The notes under the pieces were generated by a model. The model was given only the letters and a program-made list of their open reading frames with translations. It did not search any database and was not told where the DNA came from. This document shows, one piece after another, positions 7,133-16,370 of a stretch of DNA of 64,000 nt. A program made the position numbers and the translations under genes. Within the stretch, counting starts at the first letter, position 1, and each line of letters opens with the position of its first letter. Location of the stretch: assembly GCF_035503745.1 (NCBI RefSeq), contig NZ_DATJTC010000016.1:1-64000 (forward strand). The letters are read 5' to 3'. The DNA is from Dyella_B sp035503745. Lineage in GTDB: Bacteria; Pseudomonadota; Gammaproteobacteria; Xanthomonadales; Rhodanobacteraceae.

Positions 7133-9105
7133 ATTCCTTTACGCCGATTGCCCAGTCCGCCGTTGCGGAAGAACGCCATTCGCCCCGCGTCGCGACGAGC
7201 CTGGACGAAGCCATCGAGCGCGGCCGCGCAGCGTTGCTGGCGCTTCAGCACCAGGACGGCCACTGGTGCTTCGAGCTTGAGTCCGACTGCACCATCACCG
7301 CCGAATACATCCTGATGATGCACTACATGGATGAGATCGACGACGTGCTGCAGGAGAAAATGGCACGCTACCTGCGCGCCACGCAGGTGAAGGACGGGCA
7401 CGGCGGCTGGTCGCAGTACCACGGCGGCGCCATCGACATCTCTTGTACGATCAAGGCGTATTACGCACTCAAGGCCGCCGGCGACGACCCGGCCGCCGAG
7501 CATATGCGCATCGCGCGCGAGGCGATCCTGGCACTGGGCGGCGCCGCCAAGGCCAACGTGTTCACGCGTATCCTGCTGGCGCTGTTCGAACAGGTGCCGT
7601 GGCGCGCCACGCCCTATGTGCCGGTGGAAATCATGCTGCTGCCGCGCTGGTTTCCGTTCCACATCGACAAGATTTCCTACTGGGCGCGTACCACGCTGGT
7701 GCCGTTGACGATCCTGTGCTCGCTCAAGGCCAAAGCGAAGAACCCGCGCAAGATCGGCATCCGCGAACTGTTCGTCACGCCGCCGGAGGAAGAGCGCCAC
7801 TACTTCATTCGCGGCGGTTTGTTGAACCGCACTTTCCTGGCCCTGGACAAGCTCGGCCGCATCGCCGACCGCTTCATTCCCAAGGCCGTGCGCGCCCGCG
7901 CGGTGCGCAAGGCCCAAGCGTGGTTCCTGGCGCGCATGAACGGCGAGGACGGCATCGGCGCGATCTTTCCGCCGATGGTCAACAGCTACGAGGCGATGGC
8001 ACTGCTCGGCTACGCGAAAGACGATCCGGTCCGCCAGACCTGCCTGCGTTCGATCCAGAAGCTGGTCGTGCATCGCGAGGACGGCTCGGCGTACTGCCAG
8101 CCCTGCGTATCGCCGATCTGGGACACCGTGTGGAGCGCGCTCACGCTGATGAACACCAGCGACGACGAGGCCACGCAGTCGGCCATCGCCAAATCCGTCG
8201 ATTGGCTGCGCTCCAAGCAGGAGCTGGAATTGAAAGGCGACTGGGCCGCCACCAAGCCCCATGCCGTGCCCGGCGGCTGGGCGTTCCAGTACAACAACGC
8301 GTATTACCCGGACATCGACGATACCGCCGTTGCCGCCGCGCTGCTGCATATCCAGGATCGCCGCCGCGGCCAGTCGGGGCGCCACCGCTTCAACACCGAT
8401 CGCGCGGCCGACTGGATGATCGGGCTGCAATCGAAAAACGGCGGCTTCGCCGCATTCGACGCGGACAATACCCACTACTACCTCAACGCCATTCCGTTCG
8501 CCGACCATGGCGCGCTGCTCGATCCGCCGACCGAAGACGTTTCCGGCCGCGTGGCCGCGTGTCTGGGCGTGCTGGCGCGTCCGCAGGATGCCGAAAGCCT
8601 GCGCCGCTGCATCGATTACCTGCGCCAGACACAGCTCGACGACGGCAGCTGGTGGGGCCGCTGGGGCAGCAACTACGTGTACGGTACCTGGAGCGTGCTG
8701 GCGGGCCTGGCCCTGGCCGGCGAGGATTCGCGCCAACCGTACATTCGCAAGTCGATCGAGTGGCTGCGCGCACGCCAGCACGCCGACGGCGGCTGGGGCG
8801 AAACCAATGACAGCTACATCGACCCGGCCCTGCGCGGCACCAACCACGGCATCAGCACGCCGCAGACCACAGCCTGGGCGGTGCTGGCGCAGCTGGCGAT
8901 GGGCGATGCGCAATCGGAATCGGTACGCCGCGGCATCGACTACCTGATGGCCAACCAGCAAGCGGGCGGCCTGTGGTATCACCCCTCGCACAACGCACCG
9001 GGCTTCCCGCGCGTGTATTACCTCAAATACCACGGCTACACCGCGTATTTTCCGCTGTGGGCATTGGCCCGCTACCGGCAGCTGTCGCAATCGGCTTTCG
9101 CTTGA
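7129..9105 (+). CDS. shc: Squalene-hopene cyclase
   Basis: 658-residue class II terpene cyclase that turns squalene into hopene/hopanol at the inner membrane. The catalytic acid motif D395-IDDT-399 (DxDD) is intact and several QW repeats are visible (for example GGWAFQYNNAYYPD, DGSWWGRWG, DGGWGETNDSYID). Length is normal for the family. The ATG overlaps the squalene synthase stop by four bases, so synthesis and cyclisation of squalene are coupled. hpnG follows nine bases after the stop. Confidence 0.96.
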   Translation: MNSFTPIAQSAVAEERHSPRVATSLDEAIERGRAALLALQHQDGHWCFELESDCTITAEYILMMHYMDEIDDVLQEKMARYLRATQVKDGHGGWSQYHGGAIDISCTIKAYYALKAAGDDPAAEHMRIAREAILALGGAAKANVFTRILLALFEQVPWRATPYVPVEIMLLPRWFPFHIDKISYWARTTLVPLTILCSLKAKAKNPRKIGIRELFVTPPEEERHYFIRGGLLNRTFLALDKLGRIADRFIPKAVRARAVRKAQAWFLARMNGEDGIGAIFPPMVNSYEAMALLGYAKDDPVRQTCLRSIQKLVVHREDGSAYCQPCVSPIWDTVWSALTLMNTSDDEATQSAIAKSVDWLRSKQELELKGDWAATKPHAVPGGWAFQYNNAYYPDIDDTAVAAALLHIQDRRRGQSGRHRFNTDRAADWMIGLQSKNGGFAAFDADNTHYYLNAIPFADHGALLDPPTEDVSGRVAACLGVLARPQDAESLRRCIDYLRQTQLDDGSWWGRWGSNYVYGTWSVLAGLALAGEDSRQPYIRKSIEWLRARQHADGGWGETNDSYIDPALRGTNHGISTPQTTAWAVLAQLAMGDAQSESVRRGIDYLMANQQAGGLWYHPSHNAPGFPRVYYLKYHGYTAYFPLWALARYRQLSQSAFA

Positions 9106-9113
9106 GCGATCCG

Positions 9114-9839
9114 ATGGCACCGGCCGCCACCGGCATCGTCGTGGCGCTGGCAGCGGAAGCCAGGGCGCTTACCTCCGCCCGCATCCACCCCGAACGCCTC
9201 GTTTCGCTTGCCGAAGGCGCCGCAGTGTGGCTTAGCGGCATGGGACCCGATGCCGCGCATCGCGCCGCGCACGGCCTGGCCGACGCGGGCGCCGGGGCGC
9301 TGGCGGTGTTCGGCGTGGCCGGCGCGCTGGATGCGGACCTGCGCAACGGCAGCCTGTTCTGTCCCGAACGCGTACTGGACGAGCATGGGCGCAACTACCC
9401 CGTCCACGCGCCATGGCGAGCCCGCCTGCAGCAACGGCTGGCGGCCACAGCTTGCCCCCTTTGCACCAACGGCGCGCTGCTCAGCGTCCGCGAACCGCTG
9501 CTGACGACGGCCGCCAAGGCCGCCGCACGGGGCCGTCACCGGGCGCTGGCGGTGGACATGGAAAGCGCCGCCGTCGCCGCCGTCGCCCAGGAGCGCGGCC
9601 TGCCCTTCCTCACGCTGCGCGCCATCATCGACGAAGCGGGCGACAGCATTCCCGCCGCGCTCAATAACAGCGTCGATGCCTGGGGCCGGCCACGCGCCTG
9701 GGGCTTGCTCGCCGCGCTGTGCCGCCATCCGGGGCTGCTGGCTGAGCTGCCCCGACTATACTCACGCATGCAACGCGCCACGCTTGCGCTGCGCGCCGTC
9801 GCCGAGGCGACGGGGCCTACGCTGGGATGGTCGCCGTGA
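9114..9839 (+). CDS. hpnG: HpnG, adenosylhopane nucleosidase/phosphorylase
   Basis: 241-residue protein of the nucleoside phosphorylase / MTA-SAH nucleosidase superfamily. The body shows GMGPDAAHRAA, the MESAAVAAVA motif near residue 145 that contacts ribose, and AIIDEAGD near the C-terminus. In hopanoid clusters this is HpnG, which removes adenine from adenosylhopane on the way to bacteriohopanetetrol. The ATG at 9114 directly after shc is the best start; a TTG at 9102 overlapping the shc stop is an alternative. HpnH, which makes adenosylhopane, is not in the window and is probably to the left. Confidence 0.9.
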   Translation: MAPAATGIVVALAAEARALTSARIHPERLVSLAEGAAVWLSGMGPDAAHRAAHGLADAGAGALAVFGVAGALDADLRNGSLFCPERVLDEHGRNYPVHAPWRARLQQRLAATACPLCTNGALLSVREPLLTTAAKAAARGRHRALAVDMESAAVAAVAQERGLPFLTLRAIIDEAGDSIPAALNNSVDAWGRPRAWGLLAALCRHPGLLAELPRLYSRMQRATLALRAVAEATGPTLGWSP

Positions 9840-9892
9840 ACCGCTTTTCCCATCGCCACTTTCGCGGCGATACCTCACTGGAGAATCTGCCG

Positions 9893-10261
9893 ATGTCCCT
9901 GCGTCGTCGTATTGGAACCTTCCTGGTCGCCGCAACCTGCGCCCTGGTCAGCATGGGCGCCTGCGCGCACGCCATCCTGATCGACAGCACGCCCAAGGCG
10001 AATGGCAACGTGCCGGCCGGCCACGTGCATTTCGTGCTCAAGTACAACAGCAAGGTCGACCAGCACCGCTCGCTGCTCACGCTGGTCAAGCCGGACCAGA
10101 GCCAGGCCGTGCTGAGCATCGACACCCACGGCAACAGCAACGAACTCGATACCAGTGCCGATCTTGCGCCGGGTGCGTACACGCTGCGCTGGCAGGCGCT
10201 GGCGCTGGACGGCCATCTCACGCGCGGCGACCTGCCGTTCACCGTGACGGCCAAACCGTAA
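9893..10261 (+). CDS. copC: CopC-domain periplasmic copper-binding protein
   Basis: 122-residue exported protein. A signal peptide ends in MGACA, so cleavage would expose an N-terminal histidine in HAILIDSTPKANG, matching the family's HAxLxxSxPAxG start in which that first His binds Cu(II). The second conserved block DGHLTRGDLPFTV is at the C-terminus. Start at ATG 9893 has GGAG at 9880-9883. It precedes copD by 192 bases, and the pair presumably handles periplasmic copper and its import. The region just before overlaps the end of hpnG in another frame but is not coding for copC. Confidence 0.9.
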   Translation: MSLRRRIGTFLVAATCALVSMGACAHAILIDSTPKANGNVPAGHVHFVLKYNSKVDQHRSLLTLVKPDQSQAVLSIDTHGNSNELDTSADLAPGAYTLRWQALALDGHLTRGDLPFTVTAKP

Positions 10262-10387
10262 GGATACCTGCGGGGCAGGCATGTTGAAGCATCGCATCCT
10301 GCCCCACCGTCATGCGGCACCGGCGGCCATCCGGCGCCCTACGAGCCCGCGGTACAAAACCCATGTCGTGCGCTTCGCACGGTACGT

Positions 10388-10424
10388 TGAAGCCCGATTC
10401 TGGCCTGCGCTGGAACGACGGCCT
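10388..10424. repeat. Degenerate REP-like arm
   Basis: The segment GATTCTGGCCTGCGCTGGAA is about 75% identical to the right arm of the inverted repeat at 1615-1641. It sits in the 192-base gap between copC and copD, which shows no gene. Confidence 0.4.
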
Positions 10425-10453
10425 GACACCCGCCATCACCTGAGCGATTCCTC

Positions 10454-12109
10454 GTGGAACTACTCGTCGACATCTTCGGCTATCTCAGCATCATCCTGCA
10501 CGGCCTGGTGATCGTCGCGCAGTCGATGACGCTCGGTGGCGTGCTGTTCCTGGTGTTTCTGCTGCGCCCGCTGATGAAGGCACTGCCGCAGGGCGCCGAG
10601 CTGGAACGGCGCATCGCGCGCCTCACCCTCTATAGCGCGATCGGCCTTGGCATCGCGGAAATCCTCGGCACCGGGCTGCAGGTGGCGGTGCTGATGTCCA
10701 CCGTCGGCCTGTCGTTCCTGGACGTGATGCAGGCGCCGTTCGCGCTGTGCGGCACGATCAAGGTGCTCTGCGCGCTGGCGCTGATCCCGTGCCTGGGCAG
10801 GCGCATCGCCGACGGCCCGCTCGCCGCTGCGCTGCCGCTGCTGATCGGCGCGATCGAGCTGACCGCCGCCACGTTCACCACGCATGCGTACGCGCGGCTG
10901 GACAACAACGTCTTGCTGCTGTTCGTGGAAGGCCTGCATCAGTTCGGCGCGGCGATCTGGATCGGTGCCATTCCGTGCTTCGTGCTTGCGCTGAGCCGGC
11001 TGCACGACGTGCAAAGCTGGCGCCTGATCGGCCCTGGCTTTTCGCGCATGTCGATGATCGGCGTGGCCAGCATCGTGATTTCCGGCGCCATCATGTCGGT
11101 GTTCTACATCGGCAGCGTGCAAGGTTTCTACGGCACGGCCTACGGCGTGATGGTAGGCGCCAAGATCGCCATGTTCCTGGCGCTGTTGCTGTTTGGCCTG
11201 GGCAACCTGCTGGTGACCGAGCGGCTGCGGCGAGGCGAGGAAACCTCGGTGATCCGCCTGCGCCGCTTCGCCGAAGTGGAGATCGGCATCGGCTTCACCA
11301 TCTTCTTCGCCGCCGCGTCGCTGACCTCGGTGCCGCCGGCGGTCGATCTCACCGCCGATCGCGTCACGCTGCACGAAATCGCCGTGCGCAATGCGCCGGC
11401 ATGGCCGCGCCTGACCTCGCCCGATCACGATCAGCTGGCGATCTCGCAGATGCAGGCGCAACTGGACAAGGAAGCGGCGCAGCGCGGCCAGGTTGCCGCG
11501 CAGGCCAACGTGCCCGGTTCCGGCGTGCTGCCGCCGCGCAACGCCGACGACATTGCATGGTCCGAATACAACCATCACTGGGCCGGCATCTTCGTACTGC
11601 TGATCGGCCTGCTGGCCCTGCTCAATCGCGCGGGCATCGGATGGCTCAAGCACTGGCCGCTGCTGTTCCTGCTGATGGCGGGCTTCTTGCTGGTGCGTTC
11701 GGACCCCGAAGTGTGGCCGATGGGCAACGAAGGGTTCTGGGTTGCGTGGCGCGATGTGGAAGTGGCGCAGCATCGATTCTTCGTGCTGCTGATCATCCTG
11801 TTCGGCGTATTCGAATGGGCCGTGCGCACCGGGCGCCTGCGCAACCCCAAGGCGGCGCTGGTGTTTCCGCTGCTGGTGTCGGTGGGCGGTGCGATGCTGC
11901 TCACGCACAACCACCAGATTTCCAACGTGAAAGATCAGCTGCTGATCGAACTGACGCACACGCCGCTTGCGCTGGCGGGCGTGGCGGCGGGCTGGGCGCG
12001 CTGGCTGGAGCTGCGCCTGCCTGGACGCGGCGGGCGGATCGCCGGCTGGGTTTGGCCGATCTGCTTCATGCTGGTAGGCGTGATCCTGCTTTGGTACCGC
12101 GAGGCCTGA
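10454..12109 (+). CDS. copD: CopD-domain copper resistance membrane protein
   Basis: 551-residue inner-membrane protein with roughly twelve hydrophobic segments. The first half matches the CopD domain (membrane His and Met residues such as FVEGLHQFGAAIWIGAIP), thought to move copper across the inner membrane with CopC. The second half adds further helices (DIAWSEYNHHWAGIFVLLIGLL onward) with His-rich faces (HNHQISNVK). The start is a GTG at 10454. It follows copC on the same strand and is followed by a GC-rich hairpin at 12120. Confidence 0.85.
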   Translation: MELLVDIFGYLSIILHGLVIVAQSMTLGGVLFLVFLLRPLMKALPQGAELERRIARLTLYSAIGLGIAEILGTGLQVAVLMSTVGLSFLDVMQAPFALCGTIKVLCALALIPCLGRRIADGPLAAALPLLIGAIELTAATFTTHAYARLDNNVLLLFVEGLHQFGAAIWIGAIPCFVLALSRLHDVQSWRLIGPGFSRMSMIGVASIVISGAIMSVFYIGSVQGFYGTAYGVMVGAKIAMFLALLLFGLGNLLVTERLRRGEETSVIRLRRFAEVEIGIGFTIFFAAASLTSVPPAVDLTADRVTLHEIAVRNAPAWPRLTSPDHDQLAISQMQAQLDKEAAQRGQVAAQANVPGSGVLPPRNADDIAWSEYNHHWAGIFVLLIGLLALLNRAGIGWLKHWPLLFLLMAGFLLVRSDPEVWPMGNEGFWVAWRDVEVAQHRFFVLLIILFGVFEWAVRTGRLRNPKAALVFPLLVSVGGAMLLTHNHQISNVKDQLLIELTHTPLALAGVAAGWARWLELRLPGRGGRIAGWVWPICFMLVGVILLWYREA

Positions 12110-12119
12110 AAGCGGTTGG

Positions 12120-12140
12120 CTCCCCCGCCCGCCGGGGGAG
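12120..12140. terminator. GC-rich hairpin after copD
   Basis: Stem CTCCCCCG (12120-12127) pairs with CGGGGGAG (12133-12140) across a 5-base loop, ten bases after the copD stop. No T-run follows, so it may be a REP-type element rather than a classical terminator. Confidence 0.5.
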
Positions 12141-12285
12141 GATTTCGCGGCCATTGCTGGTTTTGCGGCCGATCGCTCGGCCAAAGCGCGGACGCAATGT
12201 TAAAATTGGCAGATTGCGCCGCGAGCGTTCCTAGGTCGCAGGCGAGCTTTTTTCGTCATAGCCACGTTCCCTGCCCGGACTCCGC

Positions 12286-13188
12286 ATGAGCCTGATTTCC
12301 CCCACGATTTCCTCTTTCGACACCCGCGTGCCCGCCTATCTTGAACGGCTGCAGCGTGCGATGGATGCGTTATTGCCGGCCGCCGGCACCGATCCGGCGC
12401 GGTTGCACGAAGCCATGCGCTACGCCTGCGAAGGCGGCAAGCATCTGCGCGCGCTGATGGTGTATGCCTGCGGCGAAACCTTGGGGGTGGCTGCCGAAAA
12501 GCTCGATGCGGCCGCCTGCGCGGTGGAATTCATCCACGCCTATTCGCTGGTGCACGACGACATGCCCGGCATGGACAACGACGACCTGCGCCGCGGCCGC
12601 CCCACCGTGCACAAAGCGTACGACGTCGCCACCGCGATCCTGGTCGGCGACGCCCTGCAGACGCTCGCCTTCGATGCGCTGGCCAACACCGGCACGCTCG
12701 ACGCCACGCAGAAGGTGCAGATGATCGCGGCGCTGGCGCACGCGTCCGGTTCGCTGGGCATGGTCGGTGGCCAGGCCGTGGACATGGCCTCGGAAAACCT
12801 CACCCTCACGTTGCCGCAACTGGAATCGCTGCATGCGCGCAAGACCGGTGCGCTGATTCTGGTCACCTGCCGGCTTGCCGGCATCGCGGCACTCGCGAAC
12901 CACGCGGTTGCCCACACGCTGGACCGCTACGGCAAGTGCATCGGGCTGGCCTTCCAGATCCAGGACGACGTGCTGGACCAGATCGCCGACACCGCCACGC
13001 TGGGCAAGACCGCGGGCAAGGATCTGGCGCAGCACAAATCCACCTTCCCGTCGCTGCTCGGCCTGGAGCAGGCGCAGCAGCGCGCGCATGCGCTGTTCGA
13101 TGAAGCACGCGATGCCGCGCGCAGCATTTCCAGCAATGCCCAGCCGCTGCTGTGGCTCGCCGATTTCATCCAGCAACGCAACCACTGA
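12286..13188 (+). CDS. ispA: Farnesyl diphosphate synthase
   Basis: 300-residue trans-prenyl synthase making C15 farnesyl diphosphate from IPP and DMAPP. First Asp-rich motif D91-DMPGMD-97 with the DDxxxxD spacing of bacterial enzymes, second motif D227-DVLD-231, and the GGKHLRA stretch near residue 46 that binds diphosphate. Length is normal. It stands alone, without the usual xseB and dxs neighbours, next to the hopanoid genes whose squalene synthase uses its product. A TTAAAAT sequence near 12199 may be part of its promoter. Confidence 0.95.
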   Translation: MSLISPTISSFDTRVPAYLERLQRAMDALLPAAGTDPARLHEAMRYACEGGKHLRALMVYACGETLGVAAEKLDAAACAVEFIHAYSLVHDDMPGMDNDDLRRGRPTVHKAYDVATAILVGDALQTLAFDALANTGTLDATQKVQMIAALAHASGSLGMVGGQAVDMASENLTLTLPQLESLHARKTGALILVTCRLAGIAALANHAVAHTLDRYGKCIGLAFQIQDDVLDQIADTATLGKTAGKDLAQHKSTFPSLLGLEQAQQRAHALFDEARDAARSISSNAQPLLWLADFIQQRNH

Positions 13189-13213
13189 GGCGTCGCGCGG
13201 CCCGGGCGCGCGC

Positions 13214-13564
13214 TCAGGCCGTGCGCACGTCGTGCAATTGCCAGTTCGCGCCGATCAGCCAGTTGAGGCGCTGGCGCAGGATGCTCATCGGCAGATCGGT
13301 GATCACGTCCACTTCGGTATGCAGGTCCACCGCCTTGGCGTTGACCTTGGCCAGTTGATCGGTGACGCCCAGGCGCTCATCCACTTCGTCCGGATCCGGC
13401 TGCAGCGCGCGCCAGCGCTGAAACAGCAACGGGCTGACCAGGGCTTCGCGCAAGGCCGCCGCCAGATCATTCGGCCCGGCGCCGTCATAGCTCAGTTCCG
13501 ATTGCGCGCCGCGCGCGTGCGCAAGATCGGCAATACGCAGGTAATAGTGACTGCGGCTGGTCAT
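13214..13564 (-). CDS. Conserved hypothetical protein, 116 aa
   Basis: 116-residue soluble protein without recognised domain; it is rich in Leu, Asp and Arg and predicted to be mainly helical. The gene is supported by an ideal ribosome site (AAGGAGG just before ATG at 13564) and by codon usage like its neighbours. It lies 52 bases after bioD on the same strand and is probably the last gene of the TMEM175-bioD unit. No function is proposed. Confidence 0.75.
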   Translation of the reverse strand: MTSRSHYYLRIADLAHARGAQSELSYDGAGPNDLAAALREALVSPLLFQRWRALQPDPDEVDERLGVTDQLAKVNAKAVDLHTEVDVITDLPMSILRQRLNWLIGANWQLHDVRTA

Positions 13565-13616
13565 ATGTCCTCCTTGGTGTCATGACCGTGGTGCGATGCC
13601 TGGGCGCATCATCCTT

Positions 13617-14294
13617 TCAGATGCCCATTGCGTTCAATTGCAACATATCGCAAGCCTGTTCGGGTGTCGGTCCATGCGCAAGGATGCCCAGGCACGGCGC
13701 CGGCAACAGCGCGCGCAAGGTGTCGATATTTTCCTCCGCCGCATCCATGTGCGGGTCGATCCGGTTGCCGATCCAGCCAGCCAGGCGGCAACCATCGGCC
13801 ACGATGGCCTCGGCGGTAAGCAGCGCGTGGCTCAGGCAGCCAAGCCGCAGTCCCACCACCAGCACCACCGGCAACGACCATGCCTTGGCGATGTCCGATG
13901 CAAACAGATCCATCGACAACGGTACGCGCCACCCGCCGACACCTTCGACGACGACCGTATCGTAGCGACCGGCCAATGTGTCGAACGCCTGGCGCAAAGA
14001 TGGCAGCGCGATCGTTACGCCTTCGTGCCGTGCGGCCAGATGGGGCGACAACGGTTCGCGCAAGGCCACCGGATTGACTTCATCGTAAGCGGGCGAAGGC
14101 GCGCTGCTCGCCGCCAGCAATGCCAGCGCATCGTCGTTGCGCAAGCCGCGCGGCGTTTCCGCGCAGCCGCTGGCCACCGGTTTCATGCCGCAAACGCTGC
14201 GCCCCGCCGCTCGCCATGCGTGGATGAGGGTACATGCCGCATGGGTCTTGCCGATGCCGGTATCGGTGCCGGCGATGAAAACCGCGTGCGTCAT
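13617..14294 (-). CDS. bioD: Dethiobiotin synthetase
   Basis: 225-residue ATP-dependent enzyme that closes the ureido ring of dethiobiotin, the penultimate step of biotin synthesis. The P-loop GTDTGIGKT is at residues 9-17, MKPVASG follows near 39 and VVEGVGGWRVP near 110. The ATG at 14294 overlaps the stop of the upstream TMEM175-like gene (14291) by four bases. The long open frame upstream to 14555 is antisense shadow. Other bio genes are not in the window. Confidence 0.94.
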   Translation of the reverse strand: MTHAVFIAGTDTGIGKTHAACTLIHAWRAAGRSVCGMKPVASGCAETPRGLRNDDALALLAASSAPSPAYDEVNPVALREPLSPHLAARHEGVTIALPSLRQAFDTLAGRYDTVVVEGVGGWRVPLSMDLFASDIAKAWSLPVVLVVGLRLGCLSHALLTAEAIVADGCRLAGWIGNRIDPHMDAAEENIDTLRALLPAPCLGILAHGPTPEQACDMLQLNAMGI

Positions 14295-14998
14295 GCCGCC
14301 TGCGCCAATGCCTTTCTGGACCAGTGGCCGGCCATCCAGTACGTCAAACCCAAAAGCGCATACAGGCAACCGGGCAACCAGCTCCACGCGCCGCTGTCGG
14401 GAATAAGCAATGCCGACACCAGCGAGGCGATCGCCACCATGATCGAACTCAGCTGCACGTACAGCGTCTCGCGCGCCTTGATGCGGTCGACATGGGCCAT
14501 GCTGGCCCGGCGCAACGTGTGGCGATAAAGCATGGCAAGACAGCCGGCCATGCACGCATAGGCAAGGCCGTAGCAGATATACAGCGCGCGTAATTCGCGC
14601 ATGCTGCCGATCATCGGCTCGTTCGGCAGGCTGGTGTGCGCGAACGAATCGTAGATCGAACTGAACAAGGCCTGGAACAGCATGTTCAACGGATACACGA
14701 AGATCAACGCGAAGAACACCAGCGCCAGGCTCAAGGCGATGCTGATGCCGTCATGCAGGCGGAAACGGTCGCGCCAGAGCACATGCCGATGCCAGAAAAT
14801 CATCAAGGTATAGAAGCTGCAGGCGAAACCGGGAATCCGGTCCAGGTCCAGCAGCAGATCGTGCAGGCTGTGCGGCGTCTCGGCGCCGGCGATGGCCAGC
14901 ACGCTCACGGCGAAAGCGAAGGCGGCGTCGATGAAGCCGTCCAGACGGTGCGCCTCCACCCGGCCGGCGTGCCCGGTATCGTGCTGCAGATCGGTCAT
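14291..14998 (-). CDS. TMEM175-like (DUF1211) potassium channel protein
   Basis: 235-residue membrane protein with about six transmembrane helices. The first helix region has the family signature RxxxFxDAxFAFAxxxL (RLDGFIDAAFAFAVSVL), where most members have FSD rather than FID. Bacterial TMEM175 proteins form tetrameric K+-permeable channels at the inner membrane. ATG 14998 is preferred because GGGGAG lies about ten bases upstream; an in-frame ATG at 15040 lacks such a site. It is translationally coupled to bioD, with no obvious functional link. Confidence 0.8.
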   Translation of the reverse strand: MTDLQHDTGHAGRVEAHRLDGFIDAAFAFAVSVLAIAGAETPHSLHDLLLDLDRIPGFACSFYTLMIFWHRHVLWRDRFRLHDGISIALSLALVFFALIFVYPLNMLFQALFSSIYDSFAHTSLPNEPMIGSMRELRALYICYGLAYACMAGCLAMLYRHTLRRASMAHVDRIKARETLYVQLSSIMVAIASLVSALLIPDSGAWSWLPGCLYALLGLTYWMAGHWSRKALAQAA

Positions 14999-15078
14999 TT
15001 TATGTGCACTCCCCTTGTGCCTGGGCACCGGACGTCCCATCTTGTCGCATCAGCCTGAAACAATCGAGCCATCCGGTC

Positions 15079-15576
15079 ATGTTCGAGATCAACAACGGTC
15101 CCGCGGCAAGCAAACCCGAGCACTACGCCGACCTGGCCGAGCAAGCCCGCGGCATGCTGGCCGGGGAACCGAGCCTGGTGGCCAACGCGGCCAACTTCTC
15201 GGCGCTATTGTTCAACAGCCTGCCCGATCTCAACTGGGCCGGGTTCTATCTTTATGATGGCACCGAGCTGGTGGTCGGCCCGTTCCAGGGCAAGCCGGCG
15301 TGCATCCGCATCGCGCTGGGCCGGGGCGTGTGCGGCACCGCGGCGCAAACGCGCCAGACGCAAGTGGTGCGCGACGTGAACAGCTTCGAGGGCCACATTG
15401 CCTGCGATGCCGCCTCGCAATCGGAAATCGTGGTGCCGCTGGTTAATGCCGACGGCAGCCTGCTTGGCGTATGGGATGTGGACAGCCCCTCGATTGCCCG
15501 CTTCGACGAGGACGACCGCGCCGGCATGGAAGCGCTGTGCAAGGTCTTCATGGAAGCGGTGGCCGCGTCGCGCTGA
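15079..15576 (+). CDS. msrC: Free methionine (R)-sulfoxide reductase, GAF domain
   Basis: 165-residue single GAF-domain enzyme that reduces free methionine-R-sulfoxide. The three family cysteines are present in the blocks GKPACIRI, GRGVCGTAA and GHIACDAAS, followed by SEIVVPL. It aligns along its full length with E. coli YebR/MsrC. The ATG at 15079 begins MFEINNG; an upstream ATG at 15004 would overlap the divergent channel gene's start region and is less likely. It is divergent from the TMEM175-bioD unit. Confidence 0.93.
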   Translation: MFEINNGPAASKPEHYADLAEQARGMLAGEPSLVANAANFSALLFNSLPDLNWAGFYLYDGTELVVGPFQGKPACIRIALGRGVCGTAAQTRQTQVVRDVNSFEGHIACDAASQSEIVVPLVNADGSLLGVWDVDSPSIARFDEDDRAGMEALCKVFMEAVAASR

Positions 15577-15611
15577 CGCACGGTTTGGCTGAAACCACCG
15601 CGACGCGGCGG

Positions 15612-16256
15612 CTACGCGTCGCCGCGGCCCTCGCCCAGCAGCATGTTCATCACCGCGGCGCGCGCCTCTTCCACGCCGGTTCCTTCGGACGACGAAAAAA
15701 TCTGCGCCGTCACCGGCGTGCTCGCGTCCAGCAACTTGCGCAGCGCGGCCAGCGCCTGCTGGGCCTGGTTGCGCGAAAGCTTGTCCGCCTTGGTCAGCAG
15801 CACATGACAGGGCAGCAGGGTGCCGAAGCAGAACTCCAGCATGGTGCGGTCGAACTCTTTCAGCGGATGGCGGATATCCACGATCAGCACCACGCCGCGC
15901 AGGCTGCGGCGCTGATGCAGGTAGGCGTCGATCTCTTGCCGCCAGTGTTCGCGCAAGGCATCGGGCACCTTGGCGTAGCCATAGCCGGGCAAGTCGATCA
16001 GGCGCAAAGGCTGCGCCTGCGACATTTCGTCATACGCGACCGCCGGCAGCGAGAAGGCCACCATCTGCTGGGTGCGGCCCGGTGTCTTGGACGTGCGCGC
16101 GAGCCCTTTCTGTCCCGTCAATGCATTCAATGCACTGGACTTTCCGGCGTTGGAACGCCCGGCGAAGGCTATCTCCGCACCGGCGTCGGCGGGCAGTTGA
16201 TTAATGCGATGAGCAGCGAGCACGAACTGCGCGCCCTGCAGCGGATTGGCAGACAT
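15612..16256 (-). CDS. engB: Ribosome biogenesis GTPase EngB (YihA/YsxC)
   Basis: 214-residue TrmE-Era-EngA superfamily GTPase needed for assembly of the large ribosomal subunit. G1 GRSNAGKS at residues 33-40, a TPGRTQ switch (G2), DLPGYGYA (G3), TKADK (G4) and SSSEGTG (G5) are all intact. The frame remains open far upstream to 17231 across the antisense of cytochrome c4, but ATG 16256 (MSANPLQGAQ) is the family start. It is divergent from the cytochrome c4 gene, an arrangement common in gammaproteobacteria. Confidence 0.95.
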   Translation of the reverse strand: MSANPLQGAQFVLAAHRINQLPADAGAEIAFAGRSNAGKSSALNALTGQKGLARTSKTPGRTQQMVAFSLPAVAYDEMSQAQPLRLIDLPGYGYAKVPDALREHWRQEIDAYLHQRRSLRGVVLIVDIRHPLKEFDRTMLEFCFGTLLPCHVLLTKADKLSRNQAQQALAALRKLLDASTPVTAQIFSSSEGTGVEEARAAVMNMLLGEGRGDA

Positions 16257-16370
16257 ATCGGTAGTTTGACCGGCTAAGATGGCGTGGGGATAATTTCGGG
16301 CTTCTGCCAGTCGCGGTACGCCGAGGGTTCGCCCCGTACGTCCATAGCAGTATTTCCTGGAGGCAAGTGT

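Noticed and set aside
7120..9120. Reverse open frame of 666 codons opposite squalene-hopene cyclase
   Set aside because: Shadow of shc; no recognisable motif and biased composition.
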